DNA of 43,442 nt from a virus. The position numbers and the translations under genes were made by a program. The notes under the pieces were generated by a model. The model saw only the letters and a program-made list of their open reading frames with translations, made no database searches and had not been told where the DNA came from. The stretch spans positions 1-43,442 of the IMG/VR virus record IMGVR_UViG_3300009285_014194. One strand, 5' to 3'. The stretch's first letter is position 1, and every line of letters begins with the position of its first letter. This document shows, one piece after another, positions 21,428 through 30,380 of the stretch.

Positions 21428-21433
21428 TATAGA
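21418..21433 (+). promoter_or_regulatory. Putative promoter -10 element
   Basis: TAATTGTATAATATAG overlaps the stop of the sigma-like gene. The same 16 bases occur at 30335-30350, and 12 of them at the 15.63 kb promoter. No good -35 box lies 16-18 bases upstream. It is about 35 bases ahead of the next ATG. Confidence 0.4.
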
Positions 21434-21462
21434 TAAAGGATAAATTAAGGAGGGCTAGAAAA

Positions 21463-22041
21463 ATGGCTAAGAAGGGAAATAAGAAGGAAAGAGTTAAGAA
21501 GGAGAGTATACATGAGAATACGGAGTTGGAAAGGTATGCTCTAATTATGGAAGTGATTGAGGAAGGGGATATTCCTGTATCTGAGGAGAATTTGGAGGAG
21601 GTAACTGTAGCTGTTCTAGAAGCTATAGGAGGGGCAGAAGGTGATGAGCGAATAACAAAAGAGATGGCAGAATGGTTTAATAGGGAGGCAGAAAAACGAG
21701 GGCTGCTTGAGGAAGAAGGGATTGGGCTTGAAGAAGAGTCTTTGATAATAGAAGAAAAGAAAGAAGAAAAGAAAGAAGAAAAGGAAATAGAAATTCCAGA
21801 AGGGATTGATAGTTTTGCTGAGAGATATTTAAAGCAGGGTAATCCTTTTACCAGAGGAACTTCAGCTTTCCTTGCTTATGAATGTCTTGAGATAATGGGG
21901 AACAAAGATGTTGCAGAGGTTATATTATTAATGGAGAAGGGATTGGAAAAAGCTGGGATTAGATGCAGTAATGTAAAAGCTAGAATAGAAATGGCAAGGA
22001 AATTTGGGGAGAAACGGGGATGGCTAATAAAAAGAAAATAG
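21463..22041 (+). CDS. Acidic hypothetical protein
   Basis: A 192-aa, very Glu/Lys-rich protein. A middle tract reads EEKK in tandem (three 12-base DNA repeats at 21751-21786), and a more ordered C-terminal domain follows (FAERYLKQGNPFTRGTSAFLAYECLEIMG). No family recognised. The start has AAGGAGGG at a good distance. It overlaps the next gene by 22 bases. Confidence 0.65.
   Translation: MAKKGNKKERVKKESIHENTELERYALIMEVIEEGDIPVSEENLEEVTVAVLEAIGGAEGDERITKEMAEWFNREAEKRGLLEEEGIGLEEESLIIEEKKEEKKEEKEIEIPEGIDSFAERYLKQGNPFTRGTSAFLAYECLEIMGNKDVAEVILLMEKGLEKAGIRCSNVKARIEMARKFGEKRGWLIKRK
21751..21786 (+). repeat. 12-bp tandem repeat, three copies
   Basis: GAAGAAAAGAAA is repeated twice exactly and a third time as GAAGAAAAGGAA, encoding EEKKEEKKEEKE in the acidic protein. 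It is an in-frame slippage-type expansion. Confidence 0.8.
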
Positions 22042-23033
22042 TAATATTAGGGTTGGGTTTAGCTGGCTCTATAATGCAGGCAGTATTATCTACGTGGGAA
22101 AAAGAAATCCTGAATGAAATCTGCATTATAGGGGACAGTAAGTATTGGGATCATAAGGCTTTATTCCGGTTTCAGAATGCAGATTTAGGGGCCTTGTTGG
22201 GTATTGATCTTATAGAGATTATTGTTTATAAGGCTATATATTATCGAGGGAAGGTGTATACTGAATCTAATATATTATTTTCAAATTTGTATAGTCTTAA
22301 AACAGTAGAAGCTTTGATAATAAAGTCAATTAAAGATTTGACCCCGAGGATGAGATGGTTGCCTAAGACCCGGGGCCATTTCAGAGAAAGTAGAATAAAC
22401 AGAGGTTGGATTAAGGTTTTACCTGGTAGGGTGTCTCAGGTGGGTCTTGGTTGGGTAAGTTATGAGGCCGAGGATTGTAAAGGGAAGGGGGAGATAGATT
22501 GTGATACAATTATTAGTACATTGCCTATGGAATTTGTGGTTAATTGTTTGGGGCTAGATTTAGATGAAAGAATAAAATTTAAATCTAGTCCTATATTTAT
22601 ATATAGAGCAGATTTTGAGCCTGAATTTAATGAATTATGTCAAACGATTTATTTTCCTGATTTGGAGTTTCCTGTTTATAGAGCTTCTATTGATTTTAAG
22701 GAGATTATTATAGAAGCTATTAGAGAATGCAAAGAAGAGGAACTTTTAGAGGTTCTCGGAGCATTTGGATTGTCAAAGATCCATTTGCCTGGAAAAGGAA
22801 CATTTGATTGCTTTATTCAGAAATATGGTAAAATAAAGCCTTTGCAAGATGAAGTTAGGCAGACACTTCTTTATAAACTTACAACAGATTATAATATTTA
22901 TAGTTTGGGGAGGTTTGCTTTATGGAAAAACTTGAAAGCTGATGAAATATTGCAGGATGCCCAAAAAATTAAAAAGTATATTGAATCTCCTGTTTTATCC
23001 CAAAAATATTTTTCAAGAAGGGGAGGGGTTTGA
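22020..23033 (+). CDS. Rossmann-fold FAD/NAD(P)-binding protein
   Basis: A 337-aa protein with a clear dinucleotide-binding start, IVILGLGLAGS (GxGxxGS), and a CDTIISTLPMEFV strand. Its C-terminal SLGRFALWKNLKADEILQDA recalls the flavin-contacting end of UDP-galactopyranose mutase and amine-oxidase type flavoproteins. The likeness is partial, so the reaction is unknown. It directly precedes the flavin-dependent thymidylate synthase (4-base overlap TTGA/ATG region), which suggests a role in nucleotide or flavin redox chemistry. Sugar-mutase activity for the glycosylation island is the alternative. Confidence 0.6.
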   Translation: MANKKKIVILGLGLAGSIMQAVLSTWEKEILNEICIIGDSKYWDHKALFRFQNADLGALLGIDLIEIIVYKAIYYRGKVYTESNILFSNLYSLKTVEALIIKSIKDLTPRMRWLPKTRGHFRESRINRGWIKVLPGRVSQVGLGWVSYEAEDCKGKGEIDCDTIISTLPMEFVVNCLGLDLDERIKFKSSPIFIYRADFEPEFNELCQTIYFPDLEFPVYRASIDFKEIIIEAIRECKEEELLEVLGAFGLSKIHLPGKGTFDCFIQKYGKIKPLQDEVRQTLLYKLTTDYNIYSLGRFALWKNLKADEILQDAQKIKKYIESPVLSQKYFSRRGGV

Positions 23034-23767
23034 TGGATGTTAAATTGGTGAATTATACTTCTGATGCTTTAGAATTGCTTATTTTTAGTAAACAAACTAG
23101 GCTTTTAACAGAGAGTGCAGAGTTAGATGATATTAAAAAATTATCCGAAAAGGAGAAATTGAAAGAACTTCAATATATTAAAGGAACAATAAATAGTAGC
23201 TGGGAATTTGTAGATTATGTATTTTTGATTATAGGGGTTTCTAGAGCTTTTACTCACCAATTGGTGAGGCATAGAGTGGGAGTATCTTTTGCTCAAGAGG
23301 CACAAAGGGTTATAGACGCTTCTGAGTTTGAATATTTGGCTGCGAATACTTGTAAAGATTTGGAAGAATATCATAAGGGGATGGAGGCTATTAGGGATAA
23401 TTATAAGGCCTGTCTTGGTAAAGGGGCAAATATACAGGATGCTAGAGGATTACTGCCTACTAATATTTTGACTAATATATTGTTTAAGGTTAACTTGAGG
23501 GCCTTGAGTACAATAATGAATATTAGGTTGTGTTATAAGGCTCAAGGGGAATTTCAAGATGTGGCTCGGAAGATTAGGGAAGAGGTTATAAAAATACATT
23601 TTTGGGCAGAGTCATTTTTGGAGGTCTATTGTGTAGATAAAGGAATTTGTGCATTTCCTAATTATACTGGCTGTCCAATAAAAGAAGTTTTATTAGAGAG
23701 AAAAGAGATGAAGACTGAAGCAAAAAAGATTTGGCTAATAACAAAACATGAAGTTCAGCCAATTTAA
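23033..23767 (+). CDS. thyX: Flavin-dependent thymidylate synthase ThyX
   Basis: A 244-aa ThyX that makes dTMP from dUMP using FAD, NAD(P)H and methylene-tetrahydrofolate. The family motif is present in a variant form: R79-H-R-V-G-V-S85-F-A-Q-E-A-Q-R92. Compared with RHRxxSxxxxSxR there is one extra residue, and the second Ser is Ala. LLPTNILT and the LRALSTIMNIRLCYKAQGEFQ segment also fit the family. The ATG at 23033 follows GGGAGGGG; the TTG at 23030 is less likely. Phages use ThyX to feed their own DNA synthesis. It heads a set of SDR, Nmad1-like and VOC genes. Confidence 0.88.
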   Translation: MDVKLVNYTSDALELLIFSKQTRLLTESAELDDIKKLSEKEKLKELQYIKGTINSSWEFVDYVFLIIGVSRAFTHQLVRHRVGVSFAQEAQRVIDASEFEYLAANTCKDLEEYHKGMEAIRDNYKACLGKGANIQDARGLLPTNILTNILFKVNLRALSTIMNIRLCYKAQGEFQDVARKIREEVIKIHFWAESFLEVYCVDKGICAFPNYTGCPIKEVLLERKEMKTEAKKIWLITKHEVQPI

Positions 23768-23789
23768 TTGGTTAAGAGGAGAGATTGTT

Positions 23790-24524
23790 ATGAATAGAAG
23801 CAGGATAGCAGTGGTGACAGGAGGCTGCCAAGGACTTGGATTAGAGATTTCTAAAAATTTAAATAATCGGGGAATTGCTGTGATAAGTCTTGCTATTTCT
23901 CTGCCTAATAAAGAGGATGCTGTGGTGGGAATAAGAAATATTATCTGTGATGTTTCTAATGCTAAAGAAATATTTGATTGTGCTCAGCAGGTGCCTGTTG
24001 TAGATATTCTGATTAATAATGCTGGAATTAATAAGATAAATTATTTGGAGAATTTGGTTGAAGCTGATTGGGATTCTGTTCTTGGTGTTAATGCAAAAGC
24101 AATATATTTAGTCACAAAACAGTTTTTAAATCAGTTGAAACAATCTAGGGGGATCGTGGTAAATATAATTAGTAATGCCTATCGGATTCCTATGACGGCT
24201 AGTTTAGCTTATAATGCGAGCAAAGGGGCTGCATATATAATGACGAAACAGCTTGCTAGAGAGCTTACTAAAAAATATGGTGTTACTGTATTTGGTGTTG
24301 CTCCAAATAAATTGGAGGGGACTGGTATGAGTAAATATATAGAGAAAAGAACCTTGGAAGTAAGAAGTTGGACAGAAGAATACGCTAAAGAGTATCAGTC
24401 AAATTCTATAGTTTGTGGCGAAGAGACAGATCCAGTAATTCTTGCTGATTTTATTGGTTATTTGGTTAGTGAGAAAGAGAGATGTAAATATCTTTCTGGT
24501 TGCATTTTGGAATATGGAGATTGA
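23790..24524 (+). CDS. Short-chain dehydrogenase/reductase
   Basis: A 244-aa classical SDR. It has TGGCQGLGLE (NAD(P)-binding TGxxxGxG), NNAG in the middle, and the catalytic triad S128, Y141 and K145 (YNASK). Best general resemblance is to 3-oxoacyl-ACP reductase-like enzymes, but SDR substrates cannot be read from sequence. The ATG at 23790 follows AGAGGAGAG; an in-frame ATG at 23748 inside thyX is rejected. Lying in the thyX cluster, it may reduce a carbonyl on a nucleotide or sugar precursor. Confidence 0.88.
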   Translation: MNRSRIAVVTGGCQGLGLEISKNLNNRGIAVISLAISLPNKEDAVVGIRNIICDVSNAKEIFDCAQQVPVVDILINNAGINKINYLENLVEADWDSVLGVNAKAIYLVTKQFLNQLKQSRGIVVNIISNAYRIPMTASLAYNASKGAAYIMTKQLARELTKKYGVTVFGVAPNKLEGTGMSKYIEKRTLEVRSWTEEYAKEYQSNSIVCGEETDPVILADFIGYLVSEKERCKYLSGCILEYGD

Positions 24525-24527
24525 GAG

Positions 24528-24929
24528 ATGTGCTGTTATAAAGGAGGAAAAACAGATAGAATTGATAAAGCTATTAAGTTAGGCTTGAAAACTCAAGAGG
24601 GTTATGAAAATGTGTTGGAGGAGATGGCTGAAATCAGATTGAAAAAGGTTTATCAGTATGGTGAGGATAGATATGAGAGGGGAGATATTAAATTTGATAT
24701 GATAATGTGTTATTCTGATGTTTATAGAAAATATATTAGATTAAAAAGACTCATATATCATATCTTGGAAGGGGCCGAGGAGGTTAATTCTGTATTAGCT
24801 GTATTGCGGGAGACATATTTGGATTTAGCTAATTATGGAGTTATGGGCGTTCATAATATAGATTTATACACAGGAGAGGGAGACAAGGAAGGTGGAGATA
24901 AAAATAGATCAGATTGCTGTGTATGCTGA
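24528..24929 (+). CDS. DUF1599/Nmad1-like nucleotide-associated protein
   Basis: A 133-aa protein. YQYGEDRYERGDIKFDMIMCYSD, then KYIRLKRLI and ETYLDLANYGVMG, fit what I remember of the DUF1599 family, also called nucleotide modification associated domain 1 (Nmad1). That name comes from its co-occurrence with DNA base-modification genes in phages. The biochemical role is unproven. Next to ThyX and in a genome with glycosyltransferases, it is a hint of modified thymidine. The last residues (CCVC) are odd, and the end overlaps the next gene by 38 bases. Confidence 0.6.
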   Translation: MCCYKGGKTDRIDKAIKLGLKTQEGYENVLEEMAEIRLKKVYQYGEDRYERGDIKFDMIMCYSDVYRKYIRLKRLIYHILEGAEEVNSVLAVLRETYLDLANYGVMGVHNIDLYTGEGDKEGGDKNRSDCCVC

Positions 24930-25359
24930 GGAACCTTTAATGATTGTTGATATGTTAAAAAAAATTGGTTTACGAGATTGGATAGAAGATGAGGTTATAG
25001 CTGAAGGATTTGTTTATGGGAGAAAGACGACTAATAAAGCAAGGTTGTTTTTTAATTATCAATTATTGCCATGTGAGTTTGAAGTGCTACAGTATGAGAG
25101 GGGAGATTTCTGGCATAAGATTAGGGGATTAGAAAGAGGAAGGATTTTTATTAGTCATTTTGGTATGCATGTGGAAGATATAGAAAAATATAAGCATGTT
25201 ATGTTTGCTGAATTTCCTGATATTAGACCAATTCAGGAAATGATTACAATTAGTCATCAGAATTTAGCTATTAAAGATAGGACATATAAATATATTATAT
25301 TTGATACATTATCCATTTTGGGTTATGATTTGAAAGTTATTCAGAGAATTTTTAAATAA
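24892..25359 (+). CDS. VOC (glyoxalase)-fold protein
   Basis: A 155-aa protein. The pattern IDQIAVYAEEPLMIVDMLKKIG (first beta-alpha-beta-beta-beta module), an E in CEFEVLQYE, and ISHFGMHVEDIEKYK (second module) fit the vicinal oxygen chelate fold with possible metal ligands His/Glu. VOC proteins include glyoxalases, dioxygenases and epimerases; no subfamily can be assigned. The GTG start is within the end of the previous gene, behind GGGAG. It precedes the polymerase gene and may act on nucleotides. Confidence 0.6.
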   Translation: MEIKIDQIAVYAEEPLMIVDMLKKIGLRDWIEDEVIAEGFVYGRKTTNKARLFFNYQLLPCEFEVLQYERGDFWHKIRGLERGRIFISHFGMHVEDIEKYKHVMFAEFPDIRPIQEMITISHQNLAIKDRTYKYIIFDTLSILGYDLKVIQRIFK

Positions 25360-25376
25360 TTTTAAAGGCTTGGATT

Positions 25377-28300
25377 ATGGAATTTTGCCCACTGCATATT
25401 CACACTGAGTTTTCGTTACTTGATGGTTTCTGTAAAATAAAAGATTTGGTAGCTAAAGCTGCAGCGATGAAATTTCCATATTTGGGTATTACTGATCACG
25501 CTAGTATTTCGGGAGGATTTAGATTTATTCGGTCTTGTAAAGAGGCTGGAATTAGGCCTATAATAGGCTGTGAGTTTTATGTAGTTGATGATTTAAATTG
25601 GCCTGGTTTAAGGGCGGAAAGAAATAAGCAAGAGAGAGAGCAGAGATTTCATGTTTTAGTTTTGGCTAAGTCATGGGTGGGTTTGCAATCTATTTCCTTG
25701 GCTTTAACTAAGGCTTCTTTTAATTTTTTTAGAAAGCCTAGAATTGATTGGGATGATATATTAGGATTAAAAGATGTTATTGTTGCTACTGCTTGTAGTT
25801 CTGGAGTATTGAGTCATCCTAATTATGAAGAAAAAGTGATAGGATTGAGAGAACGATTTGGAGAGGATTTGTATTTGGAAATTATGCCTTTGGATTTTAA
25901 AAACCAGATTGAAATTAATTATAGAGCATTGGATCTGTCCAGGCGATTGGGGATTGGTTTGTTAGCTTCTAATGATGTCCATTACATAGAAAAAGAAGAG
26001 GCCTTTTCTCACGAAATTTTATTAGCTTTACAGCGGAAGACTACTCTTGATGATCCTAAGAGGTGGAAATTTGATGTAGAGGGGTTGTTTTTGAAGTCAG
26101 AAGAGGAAATGATTTATTCTTTTGAGCAATTGGGTATGTCTGAAAAGATATATTTAGATGCTCTCCATAGAACCACAGAAGTAGCAGAAAAATGCTGTTG
26201 GGAATTTTCTCCTTTGCTTGTTTCCTTGCCTTCGGTCAGAAGCAAATTTCTGGGAAATTTAGAGGAGAATAAGACGACTGATGAACAGTTGATAGAGCTA
26301 TGTTTTAATAAGATTATGGGAGATGATCATTTTAGAAAAAAAAAGAATTTTGATGAATATTCAGAACGATTGATTTATGAGTTGGATAGAATAATAGAGT
26401 TAGGGTTTAGTGGATATTTTCTGATAGTTCAGGATTTGATAAATCATTGTAGAAAAATGGGTATTTTTGTTGGGCCAGGCAGAGGCTCTGCGTCAGGTTC
26501 ATTGGTATGTTATTTATTGGATATAACTCGGCTAGATCCGGTGAAATATAAATTGTTATTTGATAGATTTATTTCTCCAGCAAGGATTGATCTGCCAGAT
26601 ATAGACATGGATTTTGAAGATAAGAGAAGAGGAGAAGTAATAGATTATCTGAAAAGGAAATATGGAAAAGATCACGTTGCGGGCGTGGTTACCTGGGGAG
26701 AAATGAAAGCTAGAATGGCTTTAAAGGATGTGGCAAGAGTTTTCAAGGTTCCTCAAAAGGATGTCAATGATGTGACAAAATTGATTGTGCAAAGGACTAA
26801 GGGGGATGAAAGGACAGATTTTAGCTTGGAGGATTCTTTCCAAATCTTCGAAGGCTGTAAAAGATTTGAGCAAAAATATCCCCAAGTAGTGGGGCAGGCA
26901 AAGAAATTTGAGGGATTAGTCCGGCAAAGGGGCAGACACGCAGCCGCAGTAGTAGTGTCTGCTGTTTCCCTGAAAGAAAGAGCTCCTCTAATTACAGAAA
27001 CCAATGGTGGAGAAACCCTGGTAGCTTATGATAAATATGATCTGGATGATTTAGGATTAATGAAGCTGGATATTTTGGGACTGCGGACTCTGTCTATATT
27101 AAGTCTAGTAAAACAATTGGTATTAGAGACTAAAGGAAAAGAGCTGGATTTTGAATCTATTCCTCTAGATGATAAAAAGGTGTTTGAAGAATTAGGGACA
27201 GGAAATGCCTTAGCAGTTTTTCAAATGGAAAGTGAAGGATTTATTAAACTGTTGAGAAGTCTGGCTCCAATAACAGAATTTGAGACTTTGGTTGCTGCCA
27301 ATACATTGCATCGGCCAGGAGGCATTAAATCAGGGATAATGACTTCTTATGTCCAAAGAAGACGAGGGTTGGAGAAAATAGAATATATGATCCCATATAT
27401 GGAGGAGTTGACTAGAGATACTTATGGATTGATAATATATCAAGAACAAATCATGTTAGCTTTATACGAATTGGCAGGGTTTACGTGGAAAACGGCAGAC
27501 ACTATACGAAAAATTATTAGTAAATCACAGGGACAAGCTAGATTTGCTAAATTTACAGAACAATTTGTAGAAGGGTGTAAAAACCGGCATAATATTCCAG
27601 AAAAAATTTCAAGGGTCCTATTTAAGGAAATGAGTTATTCGGGTTCTTATTCTTTTAATAGGAGTCATTCCGCTACCTATACATTGATAGGATATTGGTG
27701 CTGTTATTGTAAGATATATTATACTGCTGAATTTTTTGCTAGCTATCTAGCTTTGACTGAAGATAAGAATAAGGTTATTGCAGCAATTAAAGATGCTTTG
27801 AGACTGGGGGTAAAATTTTTACCCCCTGATATTAATATTAGTAATTTTCATTGGAAAATAGTATTGGAAAATACTTTGCAGGTAGGATTGTTAGAAATAA
27901 AAGGTCTGGGGGAAATAGCAGCAAGGGCAATATTAGATAGTAGAGAATCAGGCTCTTTTAAAAATATTGAGGATTTTTTATATCGAATAGATAGAAGGAA
28001 AGTGAATAAACAAAAGGTTCAGATTCTGGCTAAGGCAGGGTTGTTTGATAATATAAGTATTAATAGAAAAAAATTAATAGAAGCTCTTCCTCTTTATTTG
28101 GGTGGAGCAATACAGAAAGGAAAAGGGAACCTTTTAAGGCTGAGGGGTAAAAATAGACTTTTTGGAGAGTCAGGAGATTTGTTATCAAATACTGTATTTA
28201 AAGAAGATTTATTTTCAGCAGAAGATTTTGAAGAGAAAGAAAAACAACAGATGCTTATTTCTGAGATGGGAGGGGTGTCTATTTTTCCTGTTAGTTTTTT

Positions 28301-29378
28301 ATCTCAGGTTTTATCTACAGATAATTTGAGAAAATATCTTTTTAAAGAAAAGCTGATGTTGTTAGGTATAAATGAATTGAATAGTAAACAAAAATCTTTA
28401 CAAGAGCTTTATCTCTTGGGTTTGGTAAAAGATATAAAATATGGATTTAAGCAAAAGGTAGCATTTTTAGGTGGGGTGGCAGGGGCTTCTGAGGGCAGAA
28501 GGATAGTCTCAGATTATTTAGGAGGAATATATGGCAATTTTGAAGATGCTACTGATTTTATGATGGTGGTGTATGGTTCTGATTTATATCGGTCAAATAA
28601 AGAATTATTAGAATCACTGGCAGGGAGTATTTGCTTGGTTAGGGGAGGCATAAAAATAATAGGCAAGGACAATTTTTTTGTTGATGATCTTGTTTCTATA
28701 GATAGATTAGATCAGTGTTTAACATTTCAGCAAGGCCAATTTAGCCAGCAGTGGTTTAATTTGAATAATTATTTTTTGGTTACAAATTCTATTGTTGATT
28801 TGTGGGAAGAGATTTGTGATTGTTATTCTTGTGGACTTGGTAAGGAAGGTAAAGGGCCTGTGTTAGCGGATTATATTGAAGGCAAAGCCAGATTTATGAT
28901 AATAGGAGAGGCCCCAGGTAGGGAGGAAGAAAGCCAAGGGGTTCCATTTGTTGGGAAAGCTGGGATATTATTGATGGAAATTTTAAATGATATAGGATTA
29001 AATAGAAATCAGGCATATATTACGAATGTAATAAAATGCAGGCCTCCTGATAATAGAAAGCCTTCTTCTGTTGAAGTTAAAAAATGTAAGAGTTGGTTAG
29101 AAAAAGAAATTGAAATGGTAAGGCCTTTGTTGATTTTAGCATTGGGAAATACTGCAGCAGAATTTTTTTCTGGTCAGTCTTCAGGTATTCTTGATAGGAA
29201 TGCTTCTGTGGAATGGAATTTTGATTGGGGGTGTTGGATAGTTTATAGTATTCATCCTGCAGCAGTTTTGTATGAGGCAGATAAATTACCGCTTTTGAAA
29301 GAATCAATAGAGAAGGTGGGTAGATTTTATGACTTGGCTAAGAAGGTTGGGCAGAGGAGGTTTAGGGAAAAGGAGTAA
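25377..29378 (+). CDS. dnaE: DNA polymerase III alpha fused to family-4 uracil-DNA glycosylase
   Basis: A 1333-aa fusion. Residues 1-220 are a PHP domain (HIHTEFSLLDG). The C-family palm follows, with GPGRGSASG near 365, catalytic D408 and D410 (PDIDMDF) and D565 (KLDILGL), and a helix-hairpin-helix region (GLGEIAARAIL) near 850. Residues from about 1140 on form a complete family-4 uracil-DNA glycosylase: C1147/C1149/C1152, GEAPGREEESQGVPFVGKAG near 1176, KCRPPDNRKP, and cysteines for a 4Fe-4S cluster. The usual bacterial tau-binding end seems replaced. The enzyme should replicate the phage genome. The attached glycosylase would remove uracil, or scan for it, at the fork. The clamp-loader gene follows immediately. 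Confidence 0.93.
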   Translation: MEFCPLHIHTEFSLLDGFCKIKDLVAKAAAMKFPYLGITDHASISGGFRFIRSCKEAGIRPIIGCEFYVVDDLNWPGLRAERNKQEREQRFHVLVLAKSWVGLQSISLALTKASFNFFRKPRIDWDDILGLKDVIVATACSSGVLSHPNYEEKVIGLRERFGEDLYLEIMPLDFKNQIEINYRALDLSRRLGIGLLASNDVHYIEKEEAFSHEILLALQRKTTLDDPKRWKFDVEGLFLKSEEEMIYSFEQLGMSEKIYLDALHRTTEVAEKCCWEFSPLLVSLPSVRSKFLGNLEENKTTDEQLIELCFNKIMGDDHFRKKKNFDEYSERLIYELDRIIELGFSGYFLIVQDLINHCRKMGIFVGPGRGSASGSLVCYLLDITRLDPVKYKLLFDRFISPARIDLPDIDMDFEDKRRGEVIDYLKRKYGKDHVAGVVTWGEMKARMALKDVARVFKVPQKDVNDVTKLIVQRTKGDERTDFSLEDSFQIFEGCKRFEQKYPQVVGQAKKFEGLVRQRGRHAAAVVVSAVSLKERAPLITETNGGETLVAYDKYDLDDLGLMKLDILGLRTLSILSLVKQLVLETKGKELDFESIPLDDKKVFEELGTGNALAVFQMESEGFIKLLRSLAPITEFETLVAANTLHRPGGIKSGIMTSYVQRRRGLEKIEYMIPYMEELTRDTYGLIIYQEQIMLALYELAGFTWKTADTIRKIISKSQGQARFAKFTEQFVEGCKNRHNIPEKISRVLFKEMSYSGSYSFNRSHSATYTLIGYWCCYCKIYYTAEFFASYLALTEDKNKVIAAIKDALRLGVKFLPPDINISNFHWKIVLENTLQVGLLEIKGLGEIAARAILDSRESGSFKNIEDFLYRIDRRKVNKQKVQILAKAGLFDNISINRKKLIEALPLYLGGAIQKGKGNLLRLRGKNRLFGESGDLLSNTVFKEDLFSAEDFEEKEKQQMLISEMGGVSIFPVSFLSQVLSTDNLRKYLFKEKLMLLGINELNSKQKSLQELYLLGLVKDIKYGFKQKVAFLGGVAGASEGRRIVSDYLGGIYGNFEDATDFMMVVYGSDLYRSNKELLESLAGSICLVRGGIKIIGKDNFFVDDLVSIDRLDQCLTFQQGQFSQQWFNLNNYFLVTNSIVDLWEEICDCYSCGLGKEGKGPVLADYIEGKARFMIIGEAPGREEESQGVPFVGKAGILLMEILNDIGLNRNQAYITNVIKCRPPDNRKPSSVEVKKCKSWLEKEIEMVRPLLILALGNTAAEFFSGQSSGILDRNASVEWNFDWGCWIVYSIHPAAVLYEADKLPLLKESIEKVGRFYDLAKKVGQRRFREKE

Positions 29379-29401
29379 TGACTATATAAGGGGAAAGAGA
29401 A

Positions 29402-30337
29402 ATGCCTTTACACACAGATTATAGGCCCTTAGATTTTAATGAGATTTATGGAAATACTGCTGTAGTAAATGGATTAGTTAGTTTATTTGATAAAGGAGAA
29501 AAGATTCCACACACATTTCTTTTAGAAGGCCCTTATGGGTGCGGTAAGACAACGGTAGCTAGAATAATAACCCAAAAAGTAAAGGGCTCTTTGATAGAGA
29601 TTAATGGAGCTAATACTAGGGGTATTGATACTATTAGAGAGATGATAGATTTATCTTCTCTCAAGCCTTTGGGTGGGAGGCCTGTTTGTTATTTAATTGA
29701 TGAAGTTCATATGTTAACAAAGGAGGCTCAAAATGCCTTTTTGAAATTATTGGAAGATACTCCTAAGTATATGTATTTTTTGCTTTGTACTACTGATCCT
29801 CAGAAGATAATTCCTACTATTATTAATCGTTGTTCTCGGTATAGACTGAGTAAGTTGCGGGATGGGGATATTAGGGAATTGGTTAGGGATGTAGCGGGGT
29901 TAGAAAAAATAGAGTTATCTGAAGAAAAAGAAGAATTGGTCGTTCGGGCTGCTAACGGAATACCTAGAACAGCTTTAATTATTTTGGAACAGATTAAGGA
30001 TATAAAAAATATAGAAGAGGCAGAACAAATAGCTCTTGATTGTATCTATGAGGATGAGAAAGAAATAATAGAGATTTGCAGGAAGGTAAGTAAAGGATTG
30101 TATAAAAGTTGGAGAGATTTTGCGGAAGATTATAGACAATTAGCTTTAGAGCCAGAACCTATTAGAAGGATTATGTTGAGCTATTTTTCTAGATGCTTAT
30201 TGGGGGCAGGGAGTTCTGAGGAGATAAAAAAATATTCTTGTTTTTGCAATAGTTTGATTGAAGCTAATATTTTCTATTTTGGTGAGCCTGCTTTGATAAC
30301 TGCTTTGGTGAAGGTTTGTGTAGGGAATTTAGGGTAA
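29402..30337 (+). CDS. Clamp loader AAA+ ATPase (DnaX-like)
   Basis: A 311-aa DnaX/RFC-small-subunit-like protein. It has the YRPLDFNEIYGN start typical of gamma/tau, Walker A GPYGCGKTT, Walker B LIDEVH (a DExx variant), and the sensor/arginine-finger segment INRCSRYRL. It loads a sliding clamp for the polymerase encoded 23 bases upstream; no clamp gene is seen in this window, so the phage may use the host's or carry it elsewhere. GGGAAAGAG lies just before the ATG. Confidence 0.9.
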   Translation: MPLHTDYRPLDFNEIYGNTAVVNGLVSLFDKGEKIPHTFLLEGPYGCGKTTVARIITQKVKGSLIEINGANTRGIDTIREMIDLSSLKPLGGRPVCYLIDEVHMLTKEAQNAFLKLLEDTPKYMYFLLCTTDPQKIIPTIINRCSRYRLSKLRDGDIRELVRDVAGLEKIELSEEKEELVVRAANGIPRTALIILEQIKDIKNIEEAEQIALDCIYEDEKEIIEICRKVSKGLYKSWRDFAEDYRQLALEPEPIRRIMLSYFSRCLLGAGSSEEIKKYSCFCNSLIEANIFYFGEPALITALVKVCVGNLG

Positions 30338-30350
30338 TTGTATAATATAG
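30335..30350 (+). promoter_or_regulatory. Putative promoter -10 element
   Basis: TAATTGTATAATATAG overlaps the end of the clamp-loader gene and is identical to 21418-21433. A TTGTGT at 30316 is a poor -35 at 19-base spacing. It would serve the SSB/RecA genes. Confidence 0.4.
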
Positions 30351-30380
30351 GGAAGAGATAAGTGAAGGGAGATGAAGATA

